Below, in pieces: positions 1-12,275 of a stretch of 64,000 nt of DNA. A program made the position numbers and the translations under genes. The DNA is from Doris montereyensis. Its lineage: Eukaryota > Mollusca > Gastropoda > Nudibranchia > Dorididae. The notes beneath the pieces are model-generated. The model was not told the origin of the DNA, made no database searches, and was given only the letters and a program-made list of their open reading frames with translations. The stretch spans positions 330,001-394,000 of the forward strand of contig JAXRKP010000018.1 of the NCBI GenBank assembly GCA_037039925.1, read 5' to 3'. Position 1 is the stretch's first letter, and each line of letters starts with the position of its first letter.

Positions 1-167
<167 letters not shown>

Positions 168-966
168 TAGCCTGTGTTTCGTGCTGTTCTCCCTGGTGAC
201 TTTCTTTTAAGCTCAACGTTTTTAGGGGACGTTTCCCCATGAATTGAGAATTTTCTTGATTAACTAGAGCCATGCTAAATTAAGCTCTGCTATTTGATTT
301 GTAATTGTTCTACAGTATTTCCTGGAAATTCAAAGTTAAACTGTAATAATTCTTGAAGAGAAAGAAATATTTATTCTTGTCATGAATGTGCGGGCCGTTG
401 GCGGGCACTGCTGGTAAGGCCTACTTTTTCCTTTCACTCATTCGCTTATTTTTCATCGTGCAGCTGTTTCCTATCATTCACCCTGAAATCACCACATATA
501 GTGGACGGGTTAAAATGTCAATGAAACAAACAAATCTATGTCATGAATGAATGTCTTGATTACGCCTCCTGGGCAGCACTGATGCAATACATTGTACATA
601 GAGGTGGTGACACCTCAAAACATCAGGGGCGCCGATACAGATGCTGGTAAACGCAATAACCAGAATTCTCCTCACCAAGGTAAGATGGATTATTTGCATT
701 ATTCTTATGAGGCAGACGTTAATGATTACCTGGCTGTAAACGAATATATGGATATGGTCAACTTGTAGATATGTAATGTAAATTATAACACACAGATCTT
801 ATGTACAGACATTATAAAATGGGACTTGACTTATTGGTCCTGCTGAAGATAATAACTAATGAAAAGTTAGTGAGATCCATTAATGCACTACTGAACAAAC
901 TGCGTATGATCTACATTTCTTTAAAATCTGACGATAGAGCTTTAAACGATTGTGTCGTTTACTTAC
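168..966. other. Non-coding, probably P450 intron 1 or left flank
   Basis: No reading frame resembling a P450 second exon is visible on the minus strand here, so the next exon of the P450 gene is probably outside the window. The sequence is AT-rich and unremarkable. Confidence 0.5.
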
Positions 967-1187
967 CTTTTGTCCTTGTAGCTGGTGTACATCTCCATCT
1001 GTGACTGGTAGAGGCCTGAAGTGAGGACATGGCCAAGATTGCCTAGAATGGGCATGGGACCTGGGCCGTCTATGCCCATCTTTTCAAAGATATTGAGGTT
1101 CATGGACATGTACCACACGTAATACACTGCCAGGGTCATCATGATGGTCAGCAGATACAGCCATAAGGGGATGCCAAAGATATCCAT
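967..1187 (-). CDS. Cytochrome P450, first coding exon (partial gene)
   Basis: The exon starts at an ATG at 1187 and runs 73 codons plus 2 bases to a strong donor (AAAAG^GTAAGT, intron beginning at 966). The peptide has a short start, a hydrophobic helix (LWLYLLTIMMTLAVYYVWYM) and then the proline-rich hinge GIDGPGPMPILGNL. This is the standard layout of an endoplasmic-reticulum P450 anchor followed by the PGP hinge. The following YTSYKDK matches the place where CYP3-like enzymes have a KYGK-type segment before the first beta sheet. The family is haem mono-oxygenases acting on lipophilic substrates at the ER membrane; CYP3/CYP5-clan membership is inferred from the hinge and is not certain. 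The haem-binding Cys exon is not in the window. Only one exon is seen, so an orphan exon or pseudogene cannot be excluded. Confidence 0.78.
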
Positions 1188-1424
1188 GCTGTATTCTTTT
1201 TTCTGTATATTTACCTCAACCTACGTCTATGTCTAGGTAAAAAGTATTTCAGTTGTAATTGTAAGATAACTCTCCAAGGCGATGACTGATTGTTTTGTGC
1301 TGAAAAAGAAATACAATGATCTTTTATAATAATAAGATTTTTTTCCACAGAAGAAGAAAGATTGTAAAGAGAGGAAGGTGTTTCCCATGGCGAACCCAGG
1401 AGAGGAGCAGAATACAATGCCTTT

Positions 1425-1550
1425 TACGGATTAGAGGCCTGCTCCTGCTCTAGTTCTATCCTTTGCATCTACTCCTGAGAAGATTAAAATATCATTTGGT
1501 CCTACATTTTCTATTCCTTGTCCTTTTTTTCTTTGTTTCTGTGATAGCCA
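1425..1550 (-). pseudogene. Fragment of RTE-like LINE endonuclease domain
   Basis: The minus strand reads KKGQGIENVGPND and then IFSGVDAKDRTRAG, matching the endonuclease stretch of the three long LINE copies at 16-26 kb (for example near 20830). It is a short scrap truncated on both sides and followed directly by a SINE piece. Confidence 0.8.
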
Positions 1551-1551
1551 A

Positions 1552-1642
1552 AATCCACCTACCGGGAGGAGGATGGGGGGGTATATTTTACTCGAAGAAA
1601 AAAGAATCAGGAAATTTGTCAACCTGCCGGGGCTTTACCACC
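1552..1642 (-). mobile_element. SINE family 1 fragment (head part)
   Basis: The segment from ATCCACCTACC through TATTTTACTCG to GGGGCTTTACC matches the inner head region of the minus-strand SINE copies at 14.3 and 40.3 kb. It ends where the minisatellite begins. Confidence 0.6.
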
Positions 1643-1644
1643 AT

Positions 1645-2880
1645 ATTTCCAAGCTGCTATTTGCGACTTCAAACATGTGTGTTTCCAAGCTGCTACTTGC
1701 GACTTCAAACATGTGTGTTTTCCAAGCTGCTACTTGCGACTTCAAACATGTGTGTTTCCAAAACATGTGTGTTTCCAAGCTGCTAATTGACTTCAAACAC
1801 TTGCTAATTGCGACTTCAAATATGTGTGTTTCCAAGCTGCTACTTGCGACTTCAAACATGTGTGTTTCCAAGTTGCTACTTGCGACTTCAAACATGTGTG
1901 TTTCCAAGCTGCTATTTGCGACTTCAAACACGTGTGTTTCCAAGCTGCTACTTGCAACTTCAAACATGTGTGTTTCCAAGCTGCTATTTGACTTCAAACA
2001 CGTGTGCTTCCAAGCTGCTAATTGCGACTTCAAACATGTGTGTTTCCAAGCTGCTACTTGCGACTTCAAACATGTGTGTTTCCAAGCTTCTATTGAGACT
2101 TCAAACATGTGTGTTTCCAAGCTGCTACTTGCGACTTCAAACATGTGTGTTTCCAAGCTGCTACTTGCGACTTCAAACATGTGTGTTTCCAAGCTGCTAA
2201 TTGCGACTTCAAACATGTGTGTTTCCAAGCTGCTACTTGCGACTTCAAACATGTGTGTTTCCAAGCTGCTACTTGCGACTTCAAACATGTGTGTTTCCAA
2301 GCTGCTACTTGCGACTTCAAACATGTGTGTTTCAAGCTGCTACTTGCGACTTCAAACATGTGTGTTTCCAAGCTGCTATTTGCGACTTCAAACATGTGTG
2401 TTTCCAAGCTGCTATTTGCGACTTCAAAACACGTGTGTTTCCAAGCTGCTATTTGCGACTTCAAACATGTGTGTTTCCAAGCTGCTATTTGCGACTTCAA
2501 ACACGTGTGCTTCCAAGCTGCTATTTGTGACTTCAAACATGTGTGGTTCCAAGCTGCTATTTGCGACTTCAAACATGTGTGTTTCCAAACTGCTGACTTC
2601 GACTTCAAACATGTGTGCTTACAAGCTGCTAATTGCGACTTCAAACACAAGTGTGTTTGTTTCCAAGCTGCTACTTGCGACTTCAAATATGTGTGTTTCC
2701 AAGCTGCTATTTGCGACTTCAAACACGTGTGTTTCCAAGCTGCTATTTGCGACTTCAAACATGTGTTTCCAAGCTGCTATTTGCGACTTCAAACACGTGT
2801 GCTTCCAAGTTGCTAATTGCGACTTCAAACATGTGTACTTCCAAGCTGCTAATTGCGACTTCAAACATGTGTACCTACAA
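1645..2880. repeat. 36-bp minisatellite, about 34 units
   Basis: The unit reads TTTCCAAGCTGCTACTTGCG then ACTTCAAACATGTGTG. Spacing is 36 bp with occasional shortened or lengthened units. Variants alternate at two positions (CTACTTG / CTATTTG / CTAATTG; CATGTGTGT / CACGTGTGT). Because 36 is a multiple of 3 the array is open in several frames on both strands (one stretch of 439 codons). Those frames have no start context or conserved protein signature and are not called as genes. Confidence 0.95.
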
Positions 2881-2895
2881 TCTGTTACTTAAGCA

Positions 2896-3195
2896 AGGTG
2901 TCGGCCTCTCCACCAGAAGGTCGTGGATTCAAACCCCACAGGTTAAAAAGTTATCTCAGATTTTTCGGTTTAAACCCAACCACCAAGTGCAAGTAGGTGG
3001 ATCGACATCGCCTATTCCCATCGGAGATGAACGATAAAAAGTAGGTTCCGTGTGCAGATCACAAGACTCGGTGCACGTTAATGATCCCTTGGCTCTTTAC
3101 AGTGAACTCCACCAGTCTGGGCAAACGTTGTTTTTAATCCTACCAAAAAAAACCCCGAGATAACCTTAATGGGTAAAAGTAAAAGTAAAAAAACC
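2896..3195 (+). mobile_element. SINE family 1, near full length
   Basis: A tRNA-like head (GGCCTCTCCACCAGAAGGTC, then a B-box-like GGATTCAAACCCC) is followed by a shared body: AAGTAGGTGGATCGACA, GTGCAGATCACAAGACT and GCACGTTAATGATCCCTTGG. The tail ends in ACCCCGAGATAACC and TAAAAG repeats. Body and order are shared with copies at 8330, 14170 (minus) and 40095 (minus). The GCACGTTAAAGATCCC block is inferred to be a conserved central SINE domain. Confidence 0.8.
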
Positions 3196-3812
3196 AACCC
3201 AAAAATATCTCGTATAAATCCAAATGCTTGAGATGTCTTTTAAACGTATCCATATTTTATGTAGCCTACATGTAGTCGAAAGATCTCCCCCCCCTCATAA
3301 AATTTATACAATGTACACTCTTTCAACTTTTAGAGGTTCCTTACAAATGGATGGATGTTTTATTTCATGATTCAAGTCATCGAGCTGGATGACAAAGCTC
3401 CACGAAATCAGTCAAATACAATGACATTTCATAGTCTCCGGCAATAGGCGGCCACAGAGATATTAATTATTGCGACGCCTAGCTCATTGGTAAAAACTTA
3501 TGAAACTCGCACGGATCAATATTCGAGGGGTTCACAGACGCTACTGAGATTGCCTACTTATCTCAATAGCTTGAATTTATTGTTGCCTGGATCCGCTCAT
3601 TCATGATATTGATGTAGATATAGATCTAACTTCTAAGAACAAATTCAGTGTCAGGTGGGAATGGCTGTAATTCTTGTCTAGATCTGGTTATAACTATGCT
3701 AGGAAGGTGGATACAGATTATAACATTGCTTTGTGCTGTTGTTTTATATACCAACGTATGAGTGTGAGTTTGAATATGGTGCAGAAAGCAAAAGCTTATG
3801 CGAAGAGAAAAT
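3196..3812. other. No gene seen
   Basis: AT-rich unique-looking sequence with no supported exon, RNA or repeat match inside the window. Confidence 0.5.
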
Positions 3813-3814
3813 TC

Positions 3815-3945
3815 TTGTTTACCTATAAATACCTTTCCTAGATGGTTACAATCATATTGTCATAGTCTCTAGCTGATTTCTTCTCTTAATTTACCCCCTG
3901 AGTTCATCATTAATCCTAGGTAATTGTAGATTTCAACTTGATATA
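3815..3945 (-). pseudogene. RTE-like LINE fragment (after the RT domain)
   Basis: Matches the segment of LINE copy B near 18490-18650 on the same strand, including GCTGATTTCTTCTCTTA and CATTAATCCTAGGTAATTG. It is short, diverged and ends at the trinucleotide array. Confidence 0.75.
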
Positions 3946-4515
<570 letters not shown>

Positions 4516-4524
4516 TATTTTAAT

Positions 4525-4745
4525 ACCTGCTAAGGCTACTGCTAAAGCCAGGGCGGACGTTGTGTTCCTTTGGGAAAGACACTTAACACACATTTTCCTC
4601 ACTCTACCCTGGTGCAAATGGGTACAAGCACTAGCAGGAGTAAAAACCTGCGTCAGACTAGCGTCCTGGCCAGGAGGTGATTATTGTCTCTTGTTCCGCT
4701 TCACGCTATATAAACCGGGATAAGCTCCGGCTCTACAGGCCTTAA
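4525..4745 (+). mobile_element. SINE family 3 copy, 5' part degraded
   Basis: Shares with 36085-36300 the series TTGTGTTCCTT.GGAAA, CACTTAACACACATTTTCC, TAAAAACCTG, GCGTCCTGGCCAGGAGGT and CGCTTCACGCTATA. The tRNA-like head is replaced by microsatellite sequence. Confidence 0.7.
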
Positions 4746-4819
4746 GGGTCTTGAAGGAACTTTTAATGTTACTGCTACTACTACTATCTAAAAAACCGGG
4801 AATAATACAAAGGAGCCAC

Positions 4820-5175
4820 AGCGGAGTGAAGTCAAAGGTGAAGAACGACAATAAATGACAACTCCACCAATAAATACACAACAAACACGTCATATTTCGG
4901 GTGAAACTTTGTCTTTGAAATCCTTTGTCTTTGTACTTTGTCTTTGAAATCCTTTGTCAGACAACAAACAAGAAATATTTAGAATCTAGATCTAAACACT
5001 AATTAAGGTGTCACAATATGTGATGTCAGAAGAAAACCAGAAAGGAGGAAAAAAGAAATAAAAAGACGGTGATGATAAGAACAATGAGTAGAAGGGAAAG
5101 TGAAGGATATATAGGAGCGAGAATGGAAGGTTCCGATCTACAATGAAATAAAAAATATGACAATAAGTAAGTAAT
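4820..5175. mobile_element. Copy of foldback element (family of 52694-53082), degenerate
   Basis: Contains the family blocks GACAATAAATGACAACTCCA, ACAAACACGTCATATTTCGG, TTTAGAATCTAGATCTAA, TGTGATGTCAGAAGAAAA and GAATGGAAGGTTC. It then starts the unit again with ATATGACAATAAGTAAGTAA near 5157, so the copy looks like one unit of about 312 bp plus the start of a second. Near 4905-4965 a TTTGTCTTTGAAATCC motif is locally duplicated inside the copy. Confidence 0.7.
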
Positions 5176-5179
5176 AAAG

Positions 5180-5690
<511 letters not shown>

Positions 5691-5694
5691 AATT

Positions 5695-7435
5695 AGATCT
5701 CTAGGCTATATGACTAGAATATAGGTCCTAGAACTAGCTTCATCTAAATCTAGAATGTGAAATAACTTTCATACTAATTAGCCTACATGGTCTAAGGTTT
5801 TTCCCTCGAACATGTAATCATGATTGTATCAATATTTTATGCACTCTGACCTGGTAAGTATTACATGTACTAGTAGAACGCGAGCACAAAGCTGCAGGTT
5901 TTGGGTATAACAGAGGAGGTAGCAGGCGCCTAAATACCCTACCCTACTCCTTCCAAATTTCCTCATTTCCCCCCTCCCCCCTGCAGAGACTAATATATGT
6001 GTATTGGGGTCTACATGTATTTAGATAATATAAAAAGAAGCGAAGTTGTCTATCTGTCTGTCTATGTTATCGATTTCAGTTTCAGTTTCAATTCTTCAGT
6101 AAAGGGCTAGTTATAAAACAACCACTCAATAGCTATTTGCTCCTCAGTCTCAGAATAATTCTTGAAAATCATTAAATTGAATTATGTCTGTTCAAATGAA
6201 ATGATACAAATTCTATTTATGACATACTTATCAACGTGTTCATTTTAATTTTGTTTTTACGTTTCTAATACAATCATATCATGTTTCCCCACGAAGGTAT
6301 TCGTCTCTCTTGATACTTGCAGGATATGCTCAGATAATGCTATCTATGCTGTTAACGCTTTGTGTTCTTTGGCATAGATAGGATTTGTTTCTTTATTGCA
6401 GAATAACCACGCACATGTACAGAGAAGTACTCAATTGTCATGGGGGAAAAAGATTAGAAGATACTGAAGAGAAAGGGGACCGCAAGTTGCCCTCGCATTG
6501 ATAAACCTTTTAGAATAGAGCAGAGAATTTCAGTGGCTCAGAAACGCCATACGAAGACAACAACATTTGATACTCACATAACTTGTACAAGAAGAAATGC
6601 CAACAACCGAATTGAAAGGACGATGGATCAAGCTGGCACGATTTGTAGATCTAATTGTATCATGCATTTTTAAGAACTAGATATAATGAAAATATCACAA
6701 GCGTCCCCTTCTGTCAACTACTGTGTTACCATGACAACGTCACGACCCGAGAACACATCAAAATTTCTTTAATTCATACGTTTGCTTCTCAGCAAGGAAT
6801 ATTGATCTAGACCTTAACTCGCTGTGTACATGTATGGATTGAGGGGAGCGGGATGGGATGATGGATATAATAAAAGGGGCGGTGGGGGGGGGGGGGTGGA
6901 TGCACAAAATGAGCAAATGTTTATCGGATCGTAAAATAAAATACGTGTACGAAAATAAGCAATAGCGCCTGTGTTTATTCTACGCGCTGTCCTTTCCAAA
7001 TGCGCAACATGAAAATGGAAAGTCTGCGTGGCTTTAGAAAACCACATTTTCATCGACAGTTCTTTATTCAAAGCCAAATGAATGGCGTGCAACCCGGCGT
7101 TGAAAATCGAAGCAGACCTACTGTCTTTCATTTTTAGATGCACCTTCTTCGAGGATTCCGGTTGATTCGTATAAATAAAAAAATGCAGTACTCACCTTTT
7201 CGAGCTATCTCTATCATCATCATCATTTGTGGCTTGTGCTATTCAGCACGTTGCCGATTATCTCTATAACCATGATAAACTGTCAAGGAAATTTTCTTTT
7301 ATCTGCAAGAATTCCCTTAGAAAATGAGTGGGTTATTTTTGTCATATGGAATCTTGGAAAATGAAAAATTGAACTATACGTATCTACATGTACATGTATT
7401 GGGTTTTTTTTTTTTTTAACCATGGTGGTGGAATT
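5695..7435. other. No gene seen
   Basis: Unique-looking AT-rich DNA. A short frame on the minus strand at 6814-7143 has no recognisable domain. A G-run sits at 6880-6897 and a T-run at 7405-7419. Confidence 0.5.
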
Positions 7436-7439
7436 GCTA

Positions 7440-7645
7440 CAAAATAAAGATAAACAGTGAGGAAGGGGCATGTCGGAAGTGAAAGTAATTACATAAGATA
7501 ATATGAACGCCGCATAGGAACAAAGACGAGACAAATACAAGGAATAGACAGGAAAAAATCCTGGCCACCATGGGGATCGAACCCGTTACCTCTGCGTCGG
7601 CACCCATCGCCTCGCCATGAAAAGAGCTAACTACGCTCCCTAATT
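7440..7645 (-). mobile_element. SINE family 2 copy
   Basis: Reverse strand carries the tRNA-like head (TAGTTAGCTC near 7630, B-box region GGTTCGATCCCCATGG at 7569-7584) and the body TTTGTCTCGTCTTTGTTCC. It ends with GAGGAAGGGGCATGTCGG read on the plus strand. The same body occurs at 9472, 9684 and 22925. Confidence 0.82.
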
Positions 7646-8187
7646 GTCCTCTTAAAAATCATCACAATCTTTGCAGCTGAAAAGAAGAGTCCTGTAGACA
7701 AAATGTCTTGAACGTTCTTTCACTTTCACCTTTTTGGCCCCAGCTAGGAATACTTTCGACTAACACTCACAGTCACAAATAACTTCTTGGCCTTTCTCTG
7801 AAACGTGTATTGAAAGGGTTTAGTGTTTTGATGATGAACGAACAATGTGATGTGTATAGTTTAGAATTATTCTTAAATTTTAAAATTTTTATATATTTTT
7901 AACTAGCAATTAGCACGTTTATAATTATATCTAAACGGACACTTAAAAAAAACAACTGACAATGAAACTTATCGTGGTGGGGTTGGCTCTCGCCGTTTTT
8001 GTTTTTGTTTTGTAGTGTATGTATCTATGGCCATCTTTTAAATAGCACTGGTGCTTTGCTTTGATTATATCACTATTAAAACGTACCGTCAATAAGGTAC
8101 TGTTGATTTTAATTGTAATATTTTTCATGTATGCAGATCTCATGATTTTATAGTAATCGCAGATACAAGTATTTGATTAAATTATGT

Positions 8188-8322
8188 AAGACAAGCATAT
8201 TAACACGCCGGGTGATATCAAGTATGATAATTAGATGAAGTCAGTACTCAAAGCTGAGTGAACGATACTACTTTTTAATCATAAAAACTGAATGAAAATT
8301 CGACTCAAAGAAAGGGACACAA
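8188..8322 (+). repeat. Dispersed repeat X, partial copy
   Basis: Shares TGATATCAAGTATGATAATT, AGTCAGTACTC and TGAAAATTCGACTCAAAG with copies at 13415 and 48165. Class unknown; no ORF. Confidence 0.65.
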
Positions 8323-8329
8323 TGAAGGT

Positions 8330-8565
8330 GGCCCCCGCCGACGGTTAAGAAATTTTCTCGAGTTTAATCGAGTAAAATCTACCCTGGTCGGAGGCAGGTG
8401 GATCGACACCTAGATCTAGTCCCATCTGAGAGGGACGATAAAAAAGAAGGTCCCTTGTGCAGATCACAAAACTGTGCACGTTAAAGATCCCTTGGCTGTT
8501 TACAAAGCAGTTTGGACATTAAAAAAAATATATTAAAAAACTCTGAGATCACCATTGTTGTACTT
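8330..8565 (+). mobile_element. SINE family 1, 5'-truncated
   Basis: Carries TCGAGTAAAATCTACCCTGG, GGCAGGTGGATCGACACC, GTGCAGATCACAAAACTGTG and GCACGTTAAAGATCCCTTGG, then an A-rich tail and CTGAGATCACCATTGTTG. The tRNA-like head is missing. Confidence 0.8.
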
Positions 8566-8566
8566 A

Positions 8567-8720
8567 CTTACTTAGGCCCATAGATCCGTGATGAGCATAG
8601 GCAAGGCCACCTTGATATAGATATTAGAGACGGCCTTGGCATAGGCCATCGACGACACCCCACCATCGCACTCTGTTCTAGGCTGCCTGCTGATTTCCTG
8701 TCCAGTAGGGCTCAGAAGCC
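8567..8720 (-). mobile_element. Probable LINE/SINE 3' end with (AAGT)n tail
   Basis: Read on the minus strand this ends GGATCTATGGGCC followed by TAAGTAAGTAAGTAC, a short tetranucleotide tail of the kind that closes non-LTR retroelements. The parent family is not seen elsewhere in the window, so the call is tentative. Confidence 0.4.
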
Positions 8721-9099
8721 GTGACGTCACACGACCGTGACAACATCGTCTCTGGTTCTAAACAATGAACCAAGATGGTGGCGCTATCAATCACGTCGCT
8801 GTTGAAGTATTTTTAAAGCTAACAAAACTCTATATCAGGAGGAGAAAATCGCTAAAAACTACACTTGTACAACAATGGACATGTAGTTTCGTTCCATTTT
8901 GGTGATGAGGTCATGGAAGGATCGAAGACTGCCCATACTAATAGTGCTAGCAAGCATGAAGATTAAAGATCACCATGTGAATTTGAAGGTAAGCCTTCTC
9001 TTTGTTTTGTTTATCGCTAAAGGCCTAGATCTAGACCTATCACTGTTTGTTGTTCTATATTAAATAATCTATTAGGCTATATGGCACCGGCTATAGTCT

Positions 9100-9125
9100 A
9101 GTAGTAGTAGTAGTAGTAGTAGTAG

Positions 9126-9194
<69 letters not shown>

Positions 9195-9219
9195 TCAGTA
9201 GTAGTAGTAGTAGTAATAA

Positions 9220-9252
<33 letters not shown>

Positions 9253-9470
9253 CAGCAATACTATTTAGTAGAAGTAATAGTAGTAAGTAGTAGTATTTAG
9301 TAGTAGTAGTAGTAGTAGTATATTAATAGTAATAGTAGTAGTAGTGTAGTAAGTAGTAAGTAGTAGTAGTAGTAATAGTAGTAGTAGTAGTAGTAGTAAT
9401 AGTATAAGTAGTAGTAATAAGTAGTAGTAGTAGTAGTAGTAGTACAGTAAGTAATAGTAGTAGATAAAGA
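9100..9470. repeat. (TAG)n trinucleotide array
   Basis: Imperfect TAG units with AAT interruptions. The right edge abuts the 3' end of a SINE family 2 copy, which suggests the array grew from the SINE tail. Confidence 0.95.
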
Positions 9471-9471
9471 C

Positions 9472-9682
9472 AAACAGTGAGGAAAGGGCATGTCGGAAGT
9501 GAAGGTAATGACACAAGATAATATGAAAGCCCCATAGGAGCAAAGACAAGACAAATACAAGGAATAGACAGATCAAACAAATCCTGACCACCATGGCGAT
9601 CAAACCTGCGAACTCTGTGTTGGCACCCATCGTCTCGCCATGAAAAGAAAGCATGCTACCAACCGAGCTAACTACGCTCCCT
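9472..9682 (-). mobile_element. SINE family 2 copy (left arm of inverted pair)
   Basis: Head at the right end (GTAGTTAGCTCGGTTGGTAG on the minus strand) and body extending left to the (TAG)n array. It meets a plus-strand copy head to head at about 9683. Confidence 0.85.
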
Positions 9683-9683
9683 T

Positions 9684-9857
9684 CTAGTTAGCTCCATTGG
9701 TAGCACGCTTTCTTTTTTCATGGTGAGTCGATGGGTACCGACGCAGAGGTTAAGTTCGGTCCCCACGGTGGCCAGGATTTCTGTCTATTCTTTGTATTTG
9801 TCTCGTCTTTGTTCCTATGGAGCTTTCATATTATCTTGTGTCATTACCTTCACTAGA
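9684..9857 (+). mobile_element. SINE family 2 copy (right arm of inverted pair)
   Basis: Starts CTAGTTAGCTCCATTGGTAG (A-box-like), then a degraded B-box region (GGTCCCCACGG) and TATTTGTCTCGTCTTTG. Ends CATTACCTTCACT before another short AGT-rich tract. Confidence 0.85.
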
Positions 9858-10128
9858 AGTAGTAGTATTAGTAGTAGTAATAATAATGTTATTATTATTA
9901 TTATGATTTAAAGTTGATTTAGCTACTTTTTAAATATAGATACATGTATATGTGTACATTTAGTTCAATAATCGGATCTTATATGTAAAAAGTGTTTTTA
10001 ATGCTTCAGGGGAAGATGGTTGTGTTAAATTGAAGATTGACCACAAATCGTTTTGTTCTTCAGGTCTTGTTGAAGGATAAATTGGACATATCACTATCAC
10101 AGACCACTTGTGACTGTCCAAGGGACTA

Positions 10129-10930
10129 CAGTGGAATCCTGTTATAACGAGAGAGGGTGGGGGGGGACTGGTGCGAAAAATCCGTTATAGCAGGATTCAC
10201 GTTATAAGGGATCCAGTAATAAATTCAAGGGAAATAATCAAGTAGGCCTAATCTATGAGTTGGAGGCCATCATAAAAAATGAAGTCAAGATTCTTTCTCT
10301 AGCGCTAGCATTAGCAATTTAGCAATGTTGACAGCTCGGCGTTGGCGATCAGAAAGAAAGGCCTCTAGTTCTAGACTAGCTAACTCGCCCGCTGTGTTGG
10401 CTGCCCCCACCCCACCACACCCTGCGGTGCGTTTCCGTGCTTGCGCACATCAGGTACACACTACCTTGCCCACACATTCTCTCCATCCATCACAGCACTG
10501 TGACCTCTCCATCCCCGCATCGGAGAAGTGAGAGGCATGGTACTGGTAGTGGTAGATCTAGGCTGGCCTATCACTATCACTCATGTATCTATCAGTGGTC
10601 AGTAATCACGCGATGCGTTCTGCTGGTCTGCGCATGCCACACCCTCCCCACTCATTGGCTCCGGCCTTCATTGTTGGCACACAGGGGCTTTCCTATTCTC
10701 TGTTTCGCTAGATCACCAACAAGTTTCTCAACTGGCGAGGTTTTATTGGTTTATGCACTGTGCACAGCAGAAGCAATATTCCGATATAACCGACTCGCGT
10801 GTTTGTCTGATTGCGCTATAGCAATATTTTATTTACAAAGATAAAGAAGGAAAAAAAACGGGGTTTTAGAATAGTGTCGTTTCAACCGACGTCTCGTTAT
10901 TTCAGGACTCGTTATAAGTGGACTCCACTG
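10129..10930. mobile_element. pogo/Tigger-like non-autonomous TIR element (802 bp)
   Basis: The left end CAGTGGAATCCTGTTATAAC and the right end (reverse complement CAGTGGAGTCCACTTATAAC) form a terminal inverted repeat. Both ends are bounded by TA (10127-10128 and 10931-10932), the target dinucleotide of the Tc1/mariner-pogo group. A second inner block (ATCCGTTATAGCAGG) lies near the left end. No transposase frame is visible inside; the short frames at 10325-10844 show no motif. Confidence 0.72.
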
Positions 10931-11082
10931 TACAATGCTGACATGCTGCCACTTGATTGATCCATGCAGTGTTTTAGTAATACATGTATATATGTGTATC
11001 TTATTGATGTCCTTATGAGGATAATTTTTCAAATGGACCAAGAGCAGTCCCAAGCGAGCACGTTGAATTTTTATTCTGTAAT

Positions 11083-11450
11083 TCAGAGGGAAGAGATTAG
11101 CTTATCCTTGTCTTTTTGTATAGTTTCAATTATATTTTTGTTTTCGATGGTTTTCCTTATCTGCTCTTCGGTGCCTCGCCTCCAGGTGCTGCGAGGTCGG
11201 CCTCTCTTCCTTTTCCCCTGCGGGTTCCAGGTCAGAGACTGGTGTATGGTGCTGGATGCTGGTTTCCTAAGTGTAGTGTGTCCAATCCAACCCCATTTCT
11301 CCACAGTGTCTGTACGATCACTGGTTCCTGTCTTGCTCCTTGCCAAATGTCTTCATTCCTGATCTTTTCAGACCGCCTGATCTTAAAAAATGCGCCTCTC
11401 ACAGCCATAGAGCAGGACCGACTTCACATTTAAATTGAAGATACTTATCT
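11083..11450 (-). pseudogene. RTE-type LINE, C-terminal end of ORF (a different lineage)
   Basis: The minus-strand peptide WGWIGHTTLRKP.. then LTWNPQGKRKRGRPRSTWRR is the characteristic C-terminal tail of an RTE/BovB-like endonuclease-reverse transcriptase. Upstream, VKSVLLYGCE corresponds to the LLYGSETW motif in a shifted frame. The fragment is broken and not part of the family at 16-26 kb. Confidence 0.8.
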
Positions 11451-11454
11451 TTGT

Positions 11455-11457
<3 letters not shown>

Positions 11458-11486
<29 letters not shown>

Positions 11487-11487
11487 C
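11458..11487. repeat. (TA)n tract
   Basis: Short perfect dinucleotide run inside a LINE-derived region. Confidence 0.9.
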
Positions 11488-11611
11488 TTCTTCAGGCCCA
11501 GATGTTCTTGATAAATGCTGCTCAGGCCTTGCCTTACCTGGCTGTGACATCTCTGTCCGTGCCCCTGACCTAAGTTGTGAATGTGGGTAAATCAAAACAA
11601 AAACTCGTGGC

Positions 11612-11665
11612 TTACCAACAAAGCATTTGGCGAACAAAGAATGACCAACTCAGATATAATGTAGG
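11612..11665 (+). repeat. Dispersed repeat X, 3' fragment
   Basis: TTGGCGAACAAAGAATGACC followed by AACTCAGA matches the 3' part of the copies at 13730 and 48445. Confidence 0.55.
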
Positions 11666-11738
11666 CCTACGTCATTTTATGTTATGGAGAGCGTATGTCT
11701 AGGCCTTTGTAAAACACAACTGAGCATGACTGTCAGGA

Positions 11739-12275
<537 letters not shown>

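Noticed and set aside
1645..2880. CRISPR-like regular spacing
   Set aside because: There are no unique spacers between repeats; it is a contiguous minisatellite in animal DNA.
1573..2892. A 439-codon open frame across the minisatellite, with others on both strands
   Set aside because: The frame stays open only because the 36-bp unit is a multiple of three. Codon use is dictated by the repeat, several frames are open at once, and no domain, signal peptide or splice context is seen.
7283..7540. Recurrent frame with LSRLCSYAAFILSYVITFT, also near 9297 and 9720
   Set aside because: It is the SINE family 2 body read through; it recurs because the SINE recurs, and the frames differ in length and ends.
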